Shown: positions 27,418-34,620 of the stretch, piece by piece | How the letters are laid out: each line of letters begins with the position of its first letter | Position numbering within the stretch: the stretch's first letter is position 1 | Origin: Chryseobacterium hagamense | Lineage (GTDB): Bacteria; Bacteroidota; Bacteroidia; Flavobacteriales; Weeksellaceae | DNA: 59,274 nucleotides | Direction: 5' to 3' | Assembly (NCBI RefSeq): GCF_007991455.1 | Contig: NZ_BJYJ01000023.1 | Coordinates: 1-59,274 of the forward strand | The notes under the pieces: model-generated | The model's database searches: none | Seen by the model: only the letters and a program-made list of their open reading frames with translations | Told to the model about the DNA's origin: nothing | Program-made: the position numbers and the translations under genes

Positions 27418-28128
27418 ATGAAACCCAAAGCCATCTTCAACTGGAGCAGCGGAAAAGATTCTGCACTGGCCCTATACAAAATCTTACAGGAAGACCGGTT
27501 TGAAATCACTTCCCTCCTGACCAGCATCAATAAAGAATTTCAGAGAATCTCCATGCACGGTGTGCCCGTTTCCCTGCTGGAAAAACAGGCGGAAAGCTTG
27601 GGGTTTCCTCTGGTAAAACTGGAACTTCCGGCGGAGCCTTCGATGGAAGAGTATCAGAAGCTCATGCTCAGGACCATGAATAAATTCAAAGGCCGAGGCG
27701 TTACCCATTCGGTTTTCGGCGATATTTTCCTGGAAGATCTGAAGAAATACCGGGAAGATCAACTGCAGTCCGTCGGAATGCAGGGCATTTTTCCTTTATG
27801 GAAGATCAATACGGCAGACCTCATCCATGAATTCCTGGAGCTGGGCTTTAAAACCATTGTCACCTGCGTTAATGAGACGTATCTTGACAAACATTTTGCG
27901 GGACGGATTATCGACAAAGACTTTTTGCGGGATCTGCCGGCAGATGTCGATCCCTGCGGAGAAAATGGTGAGTTTCACACCTTTACTTTTGACGGACCTA
28001 TTTTTAAAAATTCCATCGAGTTTGAAATCGGAGAAACGGTAAAGAAAACCTACCCGAAACCCAAATCTCTAGACAATGAAGAAAATGGTGACTATGTTTT
28101 CTGGTTCTGTGATCTGAAAGCAACATAA
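27418..28128 (+). CDS. Dph6-like ATP pyrophosphatase (diphthine-ammonia ligase family)
   Basis: The product is 236 aa. N-terminal PP-loop NWSSGKDSALALY binds ATP (adenylating N-type ATP pyrophosphatase fold). The family end motif CGENGEFHTFTFDGPIF is intact, and VFGDIFLEDLKKYRE is typical. In eukaryotes and archaea this family amidates diphthine on EF-2; bacteria have no diphthamide, so the bacterial substrate is unknown. It is cytoplasmic. It starts 25 bp after the upstream terminator with no clear promoter element. An annotation as diphthine-ammonia ligase would be misleading here. Confidence 0.85.
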   Translation: MKPKAIFNWSSGKDSALALYKILQEDRFEITSLLTSINKEFQRISMHGVPVSLLEKQAESLGFPLVKLELPAEPSMEEYQKLMLRTMNKFKGRGVTHSVFGDIFLEDLKKYREDQLQSVGMQGIFPLWKINTADLIHEFLELGFKTIVTCVNETYLDKHFAGRIIDKDFLRDLPADVDPCGENGEFHTFTFDGPIFKNSIEFEIGETVKKTYPKPKSLDNEENGDYVFWFCDLKAT

Positions 28129-28195
28129 CGAGGTATATAGCCCAAAAACGGATTTCCTTAAGGCATGCATATTGCTTAAAAATGGAAAACAATAA

Positions 28196-29335
28196 ATGCT
28201 TAAAAAATTCTCTCTTGTTCTTTTTATTATCGGTTTACTTTCCTGTCAGCAGGCCCGGAAGGAAACCAAAACAGTAATTGTTGATAAAAAAAAGGTTATT
28301 GACAGTACTATTACGGTTTTTGAGAGAAACCTCCTTAAAAATCAAATCGATTCTGTTTTTAAAAAGCATCAGTTTAACGGAAGTGTCGCGGTTTTTAAAG
28401 ACTCCGTTGAACTGTACAGGAAAAATCAGGGATTTTCGGATTTCAGAAATCGGGTTAAAATTGATAACCAAACGGTTTTTGCCATCGGCTCCGTGAGCAA
28501 ACAGTTTACAGCCGTTCTTATCCTGCTTCAGATGGAACAGGGAAAATTAAACATGGAAGATAAAGTTTCCAAATATCTGACTGAATTCCGGAACAACACC
28601 TATGAAAACATTACCATCCACCAGCTTTTGAATCATACGTCAGGACTGAATGTGATGGGTGAAAAACTCCGTTTTAAAAGCGGAACAGACTTTCTTTATT
28701 CCAATGACGGATTTAATGCCTTGGGAAAAGTTATAGAAAAGGTCACAGGCAAACCGTTTAACGAAAATATAGCGGCATTATTTAAGAAAGCCGGCATGAA
28801 TGCTTCGTTTACAGGGACTTCATTTAAAAATACGGAAGAAAATTTTGCCGGTGCTTATTTAGGCAGCGGTAAGGGATACGAAAAGGTTAAGGATATGCCC
28901 GCAAGGCTGGGCAGCAAAGCTATCGGAATTCCTGCAGGGGGTGTTTTATCGACGATTGAGGATCTCCATCAGTGGAACAATGCGCTTTATAGCGGAAAAA
29001 TCCTCAGTACTGAAACCCTCAGAAAATTTGAGGCGAAGAGCGCCGAGAGACATCATCCTATTTTCGGAAAAATGGGTTACGGATACGGGATCATGTCCAA
29101 TACCGGGAAACCTGAGGCAGTTTTCCACAGCGGATATATCAAAGGATCCCCGTCATTAAATATTTTTTATCCCAAAACAAAAACTTCGGTTATCGTTTTA
29201 TCAAATATCGCCGATGAAGAAAAAGGCAAAGGTTTTATCTTCAGACCTCATGCAGAAATTAAAAAAATTGCAGACGATCTTGAAAACACCCTGTCTTCGA
29301 TGGATGCCGGTGAAAAAAAACAAATGAAAATGTGA
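28196..29335 (+). CDS. Lipoprotein serine hydrolase, beta-lactamase class C-like
   Basis: The product is 379 aa. Lipoprotein signal MLKKFSLVLFIIGLLSC. The serine beta-lactamase/PBP4* fold shows SxxK as S99-V-S-K102 (FAIGSVSKQFTA), the second motif YSN (LYSNDGFNALG) and an HSG triad in place of KTG (VFHSGYIKGSP). LNHTSGLN and GIPAGGVLSTIEDL are also typical. It likely hydrolyses an ester or D-peptide bond in the periplasm; the true substrate is unknown, and beta-lactam resistance should not be assumed. It is convergent with the next operon, with one base between stop codons and no terminator visible. Confidence 0.87.
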   Translation: MLKKFSLVLFIIGLLSCQQARKETKTVIVDKKKVIDSTITVFERNLLKNQIDSVFKKHQFNGSVAVFKDSVELYRKNQGFSDFRNRVKIDNQTVFAIGSVSKQFTAVLILLQMEQGKLNMEDKVSKYLTEFRNNTYENITIHQLLNHTSGLNVMGEKLRFKSGTDFLYSNDGFNALGKVIEKVTGKPFNENIAALFKKAGMNASFTGTSFKNTEENFAGAYLGSGKGYEKVKDMPARLGSKAIGIPAGGVLSTIEDLHQWNNALYSGKILSTETLRKFEAKSAERHHPIFGKMGYGYGIMSNTGKPEAVFHSGYIKGSPSLNIFYPKTKTSVIVLSNIADEEKGKGFIFRPHAEIKKIADDLENTLSSMDAGEKKQMKM

Positions 29336-29336
29336 C

Positions 29337-30056
29337 TTATCCGGCGTTAAGAAATCGCTCTACCCGGGCTACCGCTTTCTTATGCCCGAAAAAATTTAAC
29401 ATGACAAAAAAGATCATTACCTGCACGGCATAGGGCAGAATCAAAGTCAGCAACATATATCCGATTTCGCTGTGATCATGCTCCCTGAAAAACAGATAAG
29501 GGTACCTACCGTCTTTTACAATGACTTGTGCCATCAGTCCGATCACAGACAGGGTAAGGGCTGCGTTTTGCTGGTACATCGTGTAGAACAGTTTCCCTTT
29601 GTATTGATGATCATGCCTGATGTACTTCAGCATTTTATAATTGAAGGTCCAGATCACGATGGGAACAACAATAAACAAACCGTTCTGCATCCTGAAAAGA
29701 TCCGTATAATGATTTACATCGCGTGCCAGGTAAATGAAGACAAAACTGATGGCTAAAGAAATCAATCCCAAAAGAACCGATTTTTTCAGAAGGTGGTTAT
29801 TTCTTGCTTTGACAATGTTCTTAACGATAACCGGAATTTCTTCGGTGTAAAAAGGGGAATATCTTGTCATCCGGAATTCACTTTCCCACAATTTCTGTGT
29901 TGTATGGAAAGCTTCGTCAAAACTTTTATTTTCTTCAGCCTGAATATCCGCGACCTGAGAAAGCATATGGTCTTTTACTTCCAGCAGGATATCCAGCGGA
30001 AGCTGATGAAGAATCAAATAATCGGTGATGTCCTGCTCCTGTTCTTTTAATACCAT
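29337..30056 (-). CDS. Membrane protein with conserved soluble N-terminus (PadR-operon paralogue 3)
   Basis: The product is 239 aa. The N-terminal ~75 residues are soluble (ITDYLILHQLPLDILLEVKD, AEENKSFDEAFHTTQKLWES), followed by about five hydrophobic segments. The N-terminal part is nearly identical to the upstream paralogue, down to an 82-bp identical DNA tract, while the membrane part has diverged strongly. The family matches small membrane proteins often placed behind PadR regulators in Flavobacteriia; the function is not known to me. It is last in the operon PadR - paralogue 1 - paralogue 2 - this gene, 4 bp after paralogue 2. Confidence 0.75.
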   Translation of the reverse strand: MVLKEQEQDITDYLILHQLPLDILLEVKDHMLSQVADIQAEENKSFDEAFHTTQKLWESEFRMTRYSPFYTEEIPVIVKNIVKARNNHLLKKSVLLGLISLAISFVFIYLARDVNHYTDLFRMQNGLFIVVPIVIWTFNYKMLKYIRHDHQYKGKLFYTMYQQNAALTLSVIGLMAQVIVKDGRYPYLFFREHDHSEIGYMLLTLILPYAVQVMIFFVMLNFFGHKKAVARVERFLNAG

Positions 30057-30743
30057 TTGTTTAGTTATATCCTGAAATCTTTAAATAGTTCTGCATTCTC
30101 ATTAAGGATTTTTTATGTTCATAAAAATTGATCATAATAAAAAAAATAAGGATGTGAAGAAGATAAGGCAGGATCAGCGATAGCATAAACTGGAAGACGG
30201 ATACCGGATCATTGCTCCTGAAAAATCTGAAGAGATATTTATCACCGCGCAGAATCATCTGGAATATAAAATTGCCGAAAACCGCAAAAATTCCGAAATT
30301 CCGCTGATACATGGTAAAAAAAGATTTCTTCTGATACTTAAAATCAGCTCTTACATATTTCCGCATCTTCCTGTTAAAGATCCAATATAAGAATGGAACT
30401 ATTACAATCAGGGAATTATAAAACCGGAAAAGGTCATTGTATATTTCCTGATCTGCGGAGAAGTAGATCAGCAATAAATTAACGGTAAAAGAGGCCAATC
30501 CGAGAAGCAAAGATTTTCTGAAGATGACGTTATATTTTTCTTTTACTATCCTTTTTAAGATAACAGGAATCTGCTCCCTGTAAAATAAGGAATAGCGGGT
30601 CAGCTTAAATTCGCTTTCCCATAATTTCTGTGTCTTATGGAAAGCTTCTTCAAAACTCTTGTTTTCTTCAGCCTGAATATCCGCGACCTGAGAAAGCATA
30701 TGGTCTTTTACTTCCAGCAGGATATCCAGCGGAAGCTGATGAA
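29929..30743. repeat. 82-bp identical tract in two neighbouring paralogues
   Basis: Bases 29929-30010 and 30662-30743 are identical, encoding the LDILLEVKDHMLSQVADIQA region in both genes. Similarity continues for some 60 bp on the carboxyl side, then drops sharply. Confidence 0.85.
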
Positions 30744-30789
30744 AAATTAAATAGTCGGTGATGGCCTGCTCCTGCTTTGGTGAAAACAT
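30061..30789 (-). CDS. Membrane protein with conserved soluble N-terminus (PadR-operon paralogue 2)
   Basis: The product is 242 aa. Same layout as the gene at 29337: N-terminal soluble domain (ITDYLIFHQLPLDILLEVKD, SFEEAFHKTQKLWESEFKL), then about five membrane segments (SLLLGLASFTVNLLLIYF, FYNSLIVIVPFLYWIF, FGIFAVFGNFIFQMIL, FMLSLILPYLLHILIFFIMI) and a basic C-terminus. It sits 18 bp after paralogue 1. The function is unknown; regulation by the PadR protein is inferred from the operon. Confidence 0.75.
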   Translation of the reverse strand: MFSPKQEQAITDYLIFHQLPLDILLEVKDHMLSQVADIQAEENKSFEEAFHKTQKLWESEFKLTRYSLFYREQIPVILKRIVKEKYNVIFRKSLLLGLASFTVNLLLIYFSADQEIYNDLFRFYNSLIVIVPFLYWIFNRKMRKYVRADFKYQKKSFFTMYQRNFGIFAVFGNFIFQMILRGDKYLFRFFRSNDPVSVFQFMLSLILPYLLHILIFFIMINFYEHKKSLMRMQNYLKISGYN

Positions 30790-30807
30790 AATGAAGATAT
30801 TTAAAGT

Positions 30808-31425
30808 TTATTGAACAAGAACATTGATTTTTTTTATCCTGAAATAAAGAAGTTGAACCTGTATTGCCAGCGAATAGAAAAGAACCAGCTGGTTGCAGGC
30901 CGGTTTCCAGAATTCAAATTCTCCCGAGAAATAGCATCCTGCCGGAAAGATGAGCATACCGAGGATCATATTTCTTATAATCAGGGGATGCAAGCTCATC
31001 CGCTGATATTCAATAAATCTTATCTTGCGGGAAAAAATTCCGAACAGGACGATTACGACAAATGCGATCAAAGCGAAAATCTGGAAATAATAGTACGCTT
31101 CACCCGAAAACACATAGATCCCGGCAGAGGCCAGTGAAACAGCCAGTGAAGTGACGGTAATTTTACCAAATCTTTTCTGTAGAAGTTCCTTTTCTATTCT
31201 CGCTATTTTCCTGAACGAAAAAAAGTCGGCCTTTACCATTTCAAGTTCTTTCTGCCAACTGATCCTGGCTGCCAAAAAGGCTTCCTGAAAACTCATATCC
31301 CCTTTCTCCATCAGGCTGTCTATCTGCATCAAAAAATGATCCTTCACCTCCGTCAGGATCTGCGGAGATAATTTTCTTGACAGAAGATAAGCGGCAATCT
31401 GGTTTTCCTGATCTGATGATATCAT
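30808..31425 (-). CDS. Membrane protein with soluble N-terminus (PadR-operon paralogue 1, most divergent)
   Basis: The product is 205 aa. The N-terminal domain IAAYLLSRKLSPQILTEVKD, followed by SFQEAFLAARISWQKELEM, is recognisably the same as in the two downstream genes but not recently exchanged with them. Four membrane segments follow (VTSLAVSLASAGIYVF, YYFQIFALIAFVVIVLFGIF, IIRNMILGMLIFPAGCYF, QLVLFYSLAIQVQLLYF). Its start overlaps the padR stop by 4 bp (ATGA type), so it is translationally coupled to the regulator. The function is unknown. Confidence 0.75.
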   Translation of the reverse strand: MISSDQENQIAAYLLSRKLSPQILTEVKDHFLMQIDSLMEKGDMSFQEAFLAARISWQKELEMVKADFFSFRKIARIEKELLQKRFGKITVTSLAVSLASAGIYVFSGEAYYYFQIFALIAFVVIVLFGIFSRKIRFIEYQRMSLHPLIIRNMILGMLIFPAGCYFSGEFEFWKPACNQLVLFYSLAIQVQLLYFRIKKINVLVQ

Positions 31426-31745
31426 ATATTAAATATGGTGTTGAGATGAATTAAATAACTTTTCATTTCCTCTTCCTGCACCGCCTGCTGCCTTTTGCCT
31501 TTATCGGTTAAAAGGTAATATTTACGGTCCCTCCCATTGATTTTCATGATTTCGGAAGTAATCATCCCCTCGGCTTCCAGCTTATGGAGAAGCGGATACA
31601 GGGCACCTTCCGTCATCTCAAGCTCGCCCTGGGTAAGCTCTTTTGCCCGCTGGGTAATCTGGTATCCGTACATCTTTACTTCTTTAGCCAGCAACTTTAG
31701 AATAATGTTTTGCAACGTGCCTTTATAAAGACTGTTCTTTTTCAA
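31422..31745 (-). CDS. PadR-family transcriptional regulator
   Basis: The product is 107 aa with a TTG start at 31745. PadR winged-helix signature: LQNIILKLLAKEVKMYGYQI, LEMTEGALYPLLHKLEAEGM, KYYLLTDKGKRQ. The family binds palindromic operators as dimers and usually represses its own operon in response to a ligand or stress. The open frame can be extended to TTG 31772, but that codon lies within TAGATTTG, a perfect -7 promoter element. The next in-frame TTG (31745) gives a plausible ~20-nt leader and the start MKKNSLYKG. No ATG is available, so the start remains uncertain. It is the first gene of a four-gene operon. Confidence 0.85.
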   Translation of the reverse strand: MKKNSLYKGTLQNIILKLLAKEVKMYGYQITQRAKELTQGELEMTEGALYPLLHKLEAEGMITSEIMKINGRDRKYYLLTDKGKRQQAVQEEEMKSYLIHLNTIFNI

Positions 31746-31769
31746 TACGAAATCTTTTGTAATACCCAA

Positions 31770-31777
31770 CAAATCTA
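31770..31777 (-). promoter_or_regulatory. -7 promoter element TAGATTTG of the padR operon
   Basis: TAnnTTTG on the minus strand, overlapping the longest possible padR start codon. The gap 31778-31963 to the divergent ruvC promoter is AT-rich. Confidence 0.55.
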
Positions 31778-31963
31778 TGCATAATTTTCTTAGGTATTCA
31801 ATTTAATTTTCCTTTTTATTCGTCTAAGTTTCGAAATACTGATTTTCAATATTATAATTAATTTATTATGATAAAATTTTAATCCTCCGGCATAAACGAA
31901 GTTTTTAGTTTGAAGATCCATAAGATTGTTACCTTATTTCGGATATAAAAATTCAGAAAGCCT

Positions 31964-31971
31964 TATCTTTG
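31964..31971 (+). promoter_or_regulatory. -7 promoter element TATCTTTG of ruvC
   Basis: TAnnTTTG ends only 5 nt before ATG 31977, so transcription would begin at or very near the start codon (leaderless mRNA). Confidence 0.55.
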
Positions 31972-31976
31972 AGGTA

Positions 31977-32531
31977 ATGATTGCAGAGAAGATTATTTTA
32001 GGAATCGACCCGGGAACGACGGTTATGGGTTTCGGAATTATTTCCGTAAAAAAAGGACAGATGGAAATGGTTTCTATCCATGAACTGTTGCTTCATAAAT
32101 ACCCCAACCATGAAACCAAGCTTAAATATATTTTTGATAAGACTTTAGCACTGATTGACGAATTTCATCCTGATGAGGTAGCCCTGGAAGCTCCGTTCTT
32201 CGGAAAAAATGTACAGAGTATGCTGAAGCTGGGCCGTGCCCAGGGCGTGGCAATGGCCGCCAGCCTCTACCGCAACATCCCGATTACCGAATATTCCCCG
32301 AAAAAGATAAAGATGGCCATTACCGGAAACGGAAATGCCAGCAAGGAACAGGTAGCCGGAATGCTGCAGAATCTTTTTAAACTCAAGGAATTCCCTACGA
32401 AATATCTGGATGCCTCCGACGGTCTTGCCGTTGCGGTATGCCACCACTTCAATTCGGGTACCATTGCCGATACCAAATCCTATACGGGCTGGGAAAGCTT
32501 CCTGAAGCAGAACCCCGGACGTTTAAAATAA
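31977..32531 (+). CDS. ruvC: Crossover junction endodeoxyribonuclease RuvC
   Basis: The product is 184 aa, normal size. Resolves Holliday junctions with RuvAB. Acidic active site visible: first Asp in ILGIDPGTTVMGFG, Glu in ALEAPFFGKN, and the pair in LDASDGLAVAVCHH. KLGRAQGVAMAA and YSPKKIKMAITGNGNASKEQV are typical. ATG 31977 gives the conserved start; an upstream TTG (31926) would add a non-conserved 17-residue lead running through the promoter. It shares a bidirectional terminator with the convergent lipoprotein gene. Confidence 0.96.
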   Translation: MIAEKIILGIDPGTTVMGFGIISVKKGQMEMVSIHELLLHKYPNHETKLKYIFDKTLALIDEFHPDEVALEAPFFGKNVQSMLKLGRAQGVAMAASLYRNIPITEYSPKKIKMAITGNGNASKEQVAGMLQNLFKLKEFPTKYLDASDGLAVAVCHHFNSGTIADTKSYTGWESFLKQNPGRLK

Positions 32532-32566
32532 AAAATCCCGCAGAGCGTTTATACTGCGGGATTTTT
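32531..32566. terminator. Bidirectional terminator between ruvC and a convergent lipoprotein gene
   Basis: 13-bp stem AAAAATCCCGCAG/CTGCGGGATTTTT with a 10-nt loop; A and T tracts serve both strands. Confidence 0.9.
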
Positions 32567-32581
32567 ATCTCAATCCGGAAT

Positions 32582-32992
32582 TTATTTCGTCTTGTATTCT
32601 TCCGGTGTAATCTTAAAATCTGCGGTTTTCTTACCGGCTTTATCATAATAAGTATACACCATCGTTACATCGTTATCACGGAATTCTTTAATTTCAGGTG
32701 ATGTTTTTATAACCTGTAGCGCACCCTCCTTGGCGGAAGTTTTAAAAGTTTCAATCTGTTCCGGGCTTACTCCTTCTTTTGTATCATCCGTTAAAGTATA
32801 ATTGTACCTGAAAATTTTTCCGGGCTGTGCCGAAACACTGTCGAGACGGACCCCGTCGGCCAAAGTCTGCGGAGCCGTTTTGTTGATATTGGCGGCAACT
32901 TCTTTAAGATCATCATCAATTTTATTCTCTTTACTGCATGACGATAAAGCCAGGGTAAGGCATACCAGAGAAAGACTGATTGCATTTTTCAT
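32582..32992 (-). CDS. Small lipoprotein
   Basis: The product is 136 aa. Lipoprotein signal MKNAISLSLVCLTLALSSC. The mature part begins charged (KENKIDDDLKEVAANINKT), then a compact domain with FRYNYTLTDD, EFRDNDVTMVYTYYDKAGK and DFKITPEEY. It resembles small Bacteroidota lipoproteins of unknown role. No TAnnTTTG element was found within ~100 nt upstream. Confidence 0.7.
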   Translation of the reverse strand: MKNAISLSLVCLTLALSSCSKENKIDDDLKEVAANINKTAPQTLADGVRLDSVSAQPGKIFRYNYTLTDDTKEGVSPEQIETFKTSAKEGALQVIKTSPEIKEFRDNDVTMVYTYYDKAGKKTADFKITPEEYKTK

Positions 32993-33118
32993 ATTTAAAT
33001 TTTTAATGATTGTAACTTAAAGATAAGGATATTTTCTTTAATAATTTAATTTATTGATTAACAACAAAATAACCAAACCCGGAACTATACTTGGTAAAAC
33101 ATAATACTATCTTTTACA

Positions 33119-33145
33119 TTGGTATGGATTTTAGTAGTACCTTTG
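33119..33145 (+). promoter_or_regulatory. Promoter TTG-N16-TACCTTTG
   Basis: TTG 33119-33121 and TACCTTTG 33138-33145 lie 15 nt before ATG 33161. The in-frame TTG at 33119 is thus promoter, not start codon. Confidence 0.65.
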
Positions 33146-33160
33146 TATAAATTTTCTGTC

Positions 33161-34231
33161 ATGAAAAACAACCAACAAACTATAAATCAAGCGAATCATT
33201 CTATGAATTGGTTCCAGAAGTTTCTGATCCTGTGCTCAGGAGGAAACATTCATATTTTAAGAAAAACGCCGAGCGAATGGAATAAGTTTGCAGGCATCGG
33301 GGGCATCGTTCTTTTTACCGCTGTTTTTGCCACGCTTTCTGCAGGATATGCCATGTATACGGTATTTGACGAGATCTGGACGGCCATCGGATTCGGAGTT
33401 TTATGGGGATTAATGATCTTTAACCTGGACCGTTATATCGTTTCTTCCATCAAAAAAACAGGAACCTGGTGGAACCAGATATTAATGGCAGTCCCGAGAT
33501 TAATCCTGGCTACTTTTTTAGGTATTATTATTTCCAAGCCACTGGAGCTTAAAATTTTCGAAAAGGAAGTGAACAAGCAGCTGAACACCATTATCCAGAG
33601 AAACAAAAAACAGTTGCAGGGAGAAATGAGCGGAAGGATCCTTCAGCAGAGCGGACCTTTTGAGACCGAAAAAAAACAGATTTCCGATAAAATCGCCAAC
33701 TACCAGAAATCGTATGATTCCGCATCGGTGGAACTGGAAAAAGAGATCCTGGGAAAACAATCCGGATTAACCAGCGGTAAAGAAGGTTTCGGACCGAATG
33801 CCAAGCGCAAGCAGGAACTGAAAGAACAGAGAAGGCTGGATCTGGAAAATTACAGGAAGCAGGCAGCTCCCCGTCTGGAATACCTGGATAAGGAAATCTC
33901 AAAAGTCTACACCAACCTGGAAACCGAGAGAAAGTCTACAGAAACATTTGAAAATAAATTCAACGGGTTTGCGGCAAGATTGCAGGCACTGGACGAACTG
34001 GGAAAAAATTCGGCCATCATCGGATTGGCAGCCACCTTTATCATGGGCCTTTTCATCTGTCTTGAGATTTCACCGGTGCTGGTTAAGCTGATTTCCCACG
34101 TCGGCCCTTACGACTACCTCCTGGAAAAAACAGAAAACGACTTCCGCCTGTATGCCAAAGAAAAAGTAGAAAAAGGCAATGCCCTGACAGATTTCCGGAT
34201 TGATGATTTTAAAGATAATCTGGGTAAATAA
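33161..34231 (+). CDS. DUF4407 membrane protein with coiled-coil
   Basis: The product is 356 aa. N-terminal soluble stretch, then membrane segments KFAGIGGIVLFTAVFATLSA, IGFGVLWGLMIF followed by NLDRYIVSSIKK, and MAVPRLILATFLGIIISKPL. Residues ~140-285 form a long Lys/Glu/Gln-rich coiled coil (FEKEVNKQLNTIIQRNKKQL onward). A last membrane segment (IIGLAATFIMGLFICLEISP) and a short tail follow. This matches DUF4407; LDRYIVSS and ISKPLE are typical. The role is unknown. Topology suggests a large coiled-coil loop between two membrane domains. Confidence 0.85.
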   Translation: MKNNQQTINQANHSMNWFQKFLILCSGGNIHILRKTPSEWNKFAGIGGIVLFTAVFATLSAGYAMYTVFDEIWTAIGFGVLWGLMIFNLDRYIVSSIKKTGTWWNQILMAVPRLILATFLGIIISKPLELKIFEKEVNKQLNTIIQRNKKQLQGEMSGRILQQSGPFETEKKQISDKIANYQKSYDSASVELEKEILGKQSGLTSGKEGFGPNAKRKQELKEQRRLDLENYRKQAAPRLEYLDKEISKVYTNLETERKSTETFENKFNGFAARLQALDELGKNSAIIGLAATFIMGLFICLEISPVLVKLISHVGPYDYLLEKTENDFRLYAKEKVEKGNALTDFRIDDFKDNLGK

Positions 34232-34251
34232 TTTTTTTAAATAATAATAAT

Positions 34252-34282
34252 GACCATCGCTTTCCGGCGGTGGTTATTTGTT
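34252..34282 (+). terminator. Weak terminator after the DUF4407 gene
   Basis: ACCATCGC pairs with GCGGTGGT (one wobble), loop TTTCCG, followed by a short T-rich stretch. Confidence 0.5.
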
Positions 34283-34313
34283 TATAAAGGAATATTTTTT
34301 GTACCGGTTCGGT

Positions 34314-34511
34314 ATGCCGTCATCAGTAATCCGTACCTATGTCTATTTTCCGCAGACTGACACTTTGAGAATTACGTATCAGTCGGGAGCAGTATATGAT
34401 TACCTGGAGGTGCCGGAAAATATTTTTGAGCGGTTCAGAACCGTACAGTCCAAAGGAAGGTTCTTAAACTATGTCATCAAACAGAAATTCAGATACCGGA
34501 AAATCAAATGA
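34314..34511 (+). CDS. KTSC domain protein
   Basis: The product is 65 aa. It consists almost wholly of a KTSC domain: MPSSVIRTYVYFPQTDTLRI, a YQSGAVYDYLEVPENIF stretch, and a SKGRFLNYVIKQKF end. The family is small, soluble and of unclear function, often linked to RNA or Lys-tRNA-synthetase-like contexts. ATG 34314 gives the conserved start SSVI; the longer frame uses TTG 34278 and adds residues not typical of the family. Confidence 0.8.
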   Translation: MPSSVIRTYVYFPQTDTLRITYQSGAVYDYLEVPENIFERFRTVQSKGRFLNYVIKQKFRYRKIK

Positions 34512-34569
34512 CAAATCTTAACCTTTCCTGAAATAATAGGAGAAGTCTGCGGCTACTCCAATGGAAAAT

Positions 34570-34605
34570 AAACAAGGCTGCTTCAGATGAAACAGCCTTG
34601 TTTTA
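34570..34605 (-). terminator. Terminator of guaB (bidirectional)
   Basis: Stem CAAGGCTGcTTC/GAAaCAGCCTTG with an AGAT loop, T-rich on both strands. Confidence 0.88.
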
Positions 34606-34620
34606 TAGATGTTGTTCTTA

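Noticed and set aside
28196..29335. Class C beta-lactamase resistance gene
   Set aside because: The SxxK, YxN and HSG motifs define a broad serine-hydrolase family; a lipoprotein of this kind is as likely an esterase or D-peptidase, so no resistance claim is made.
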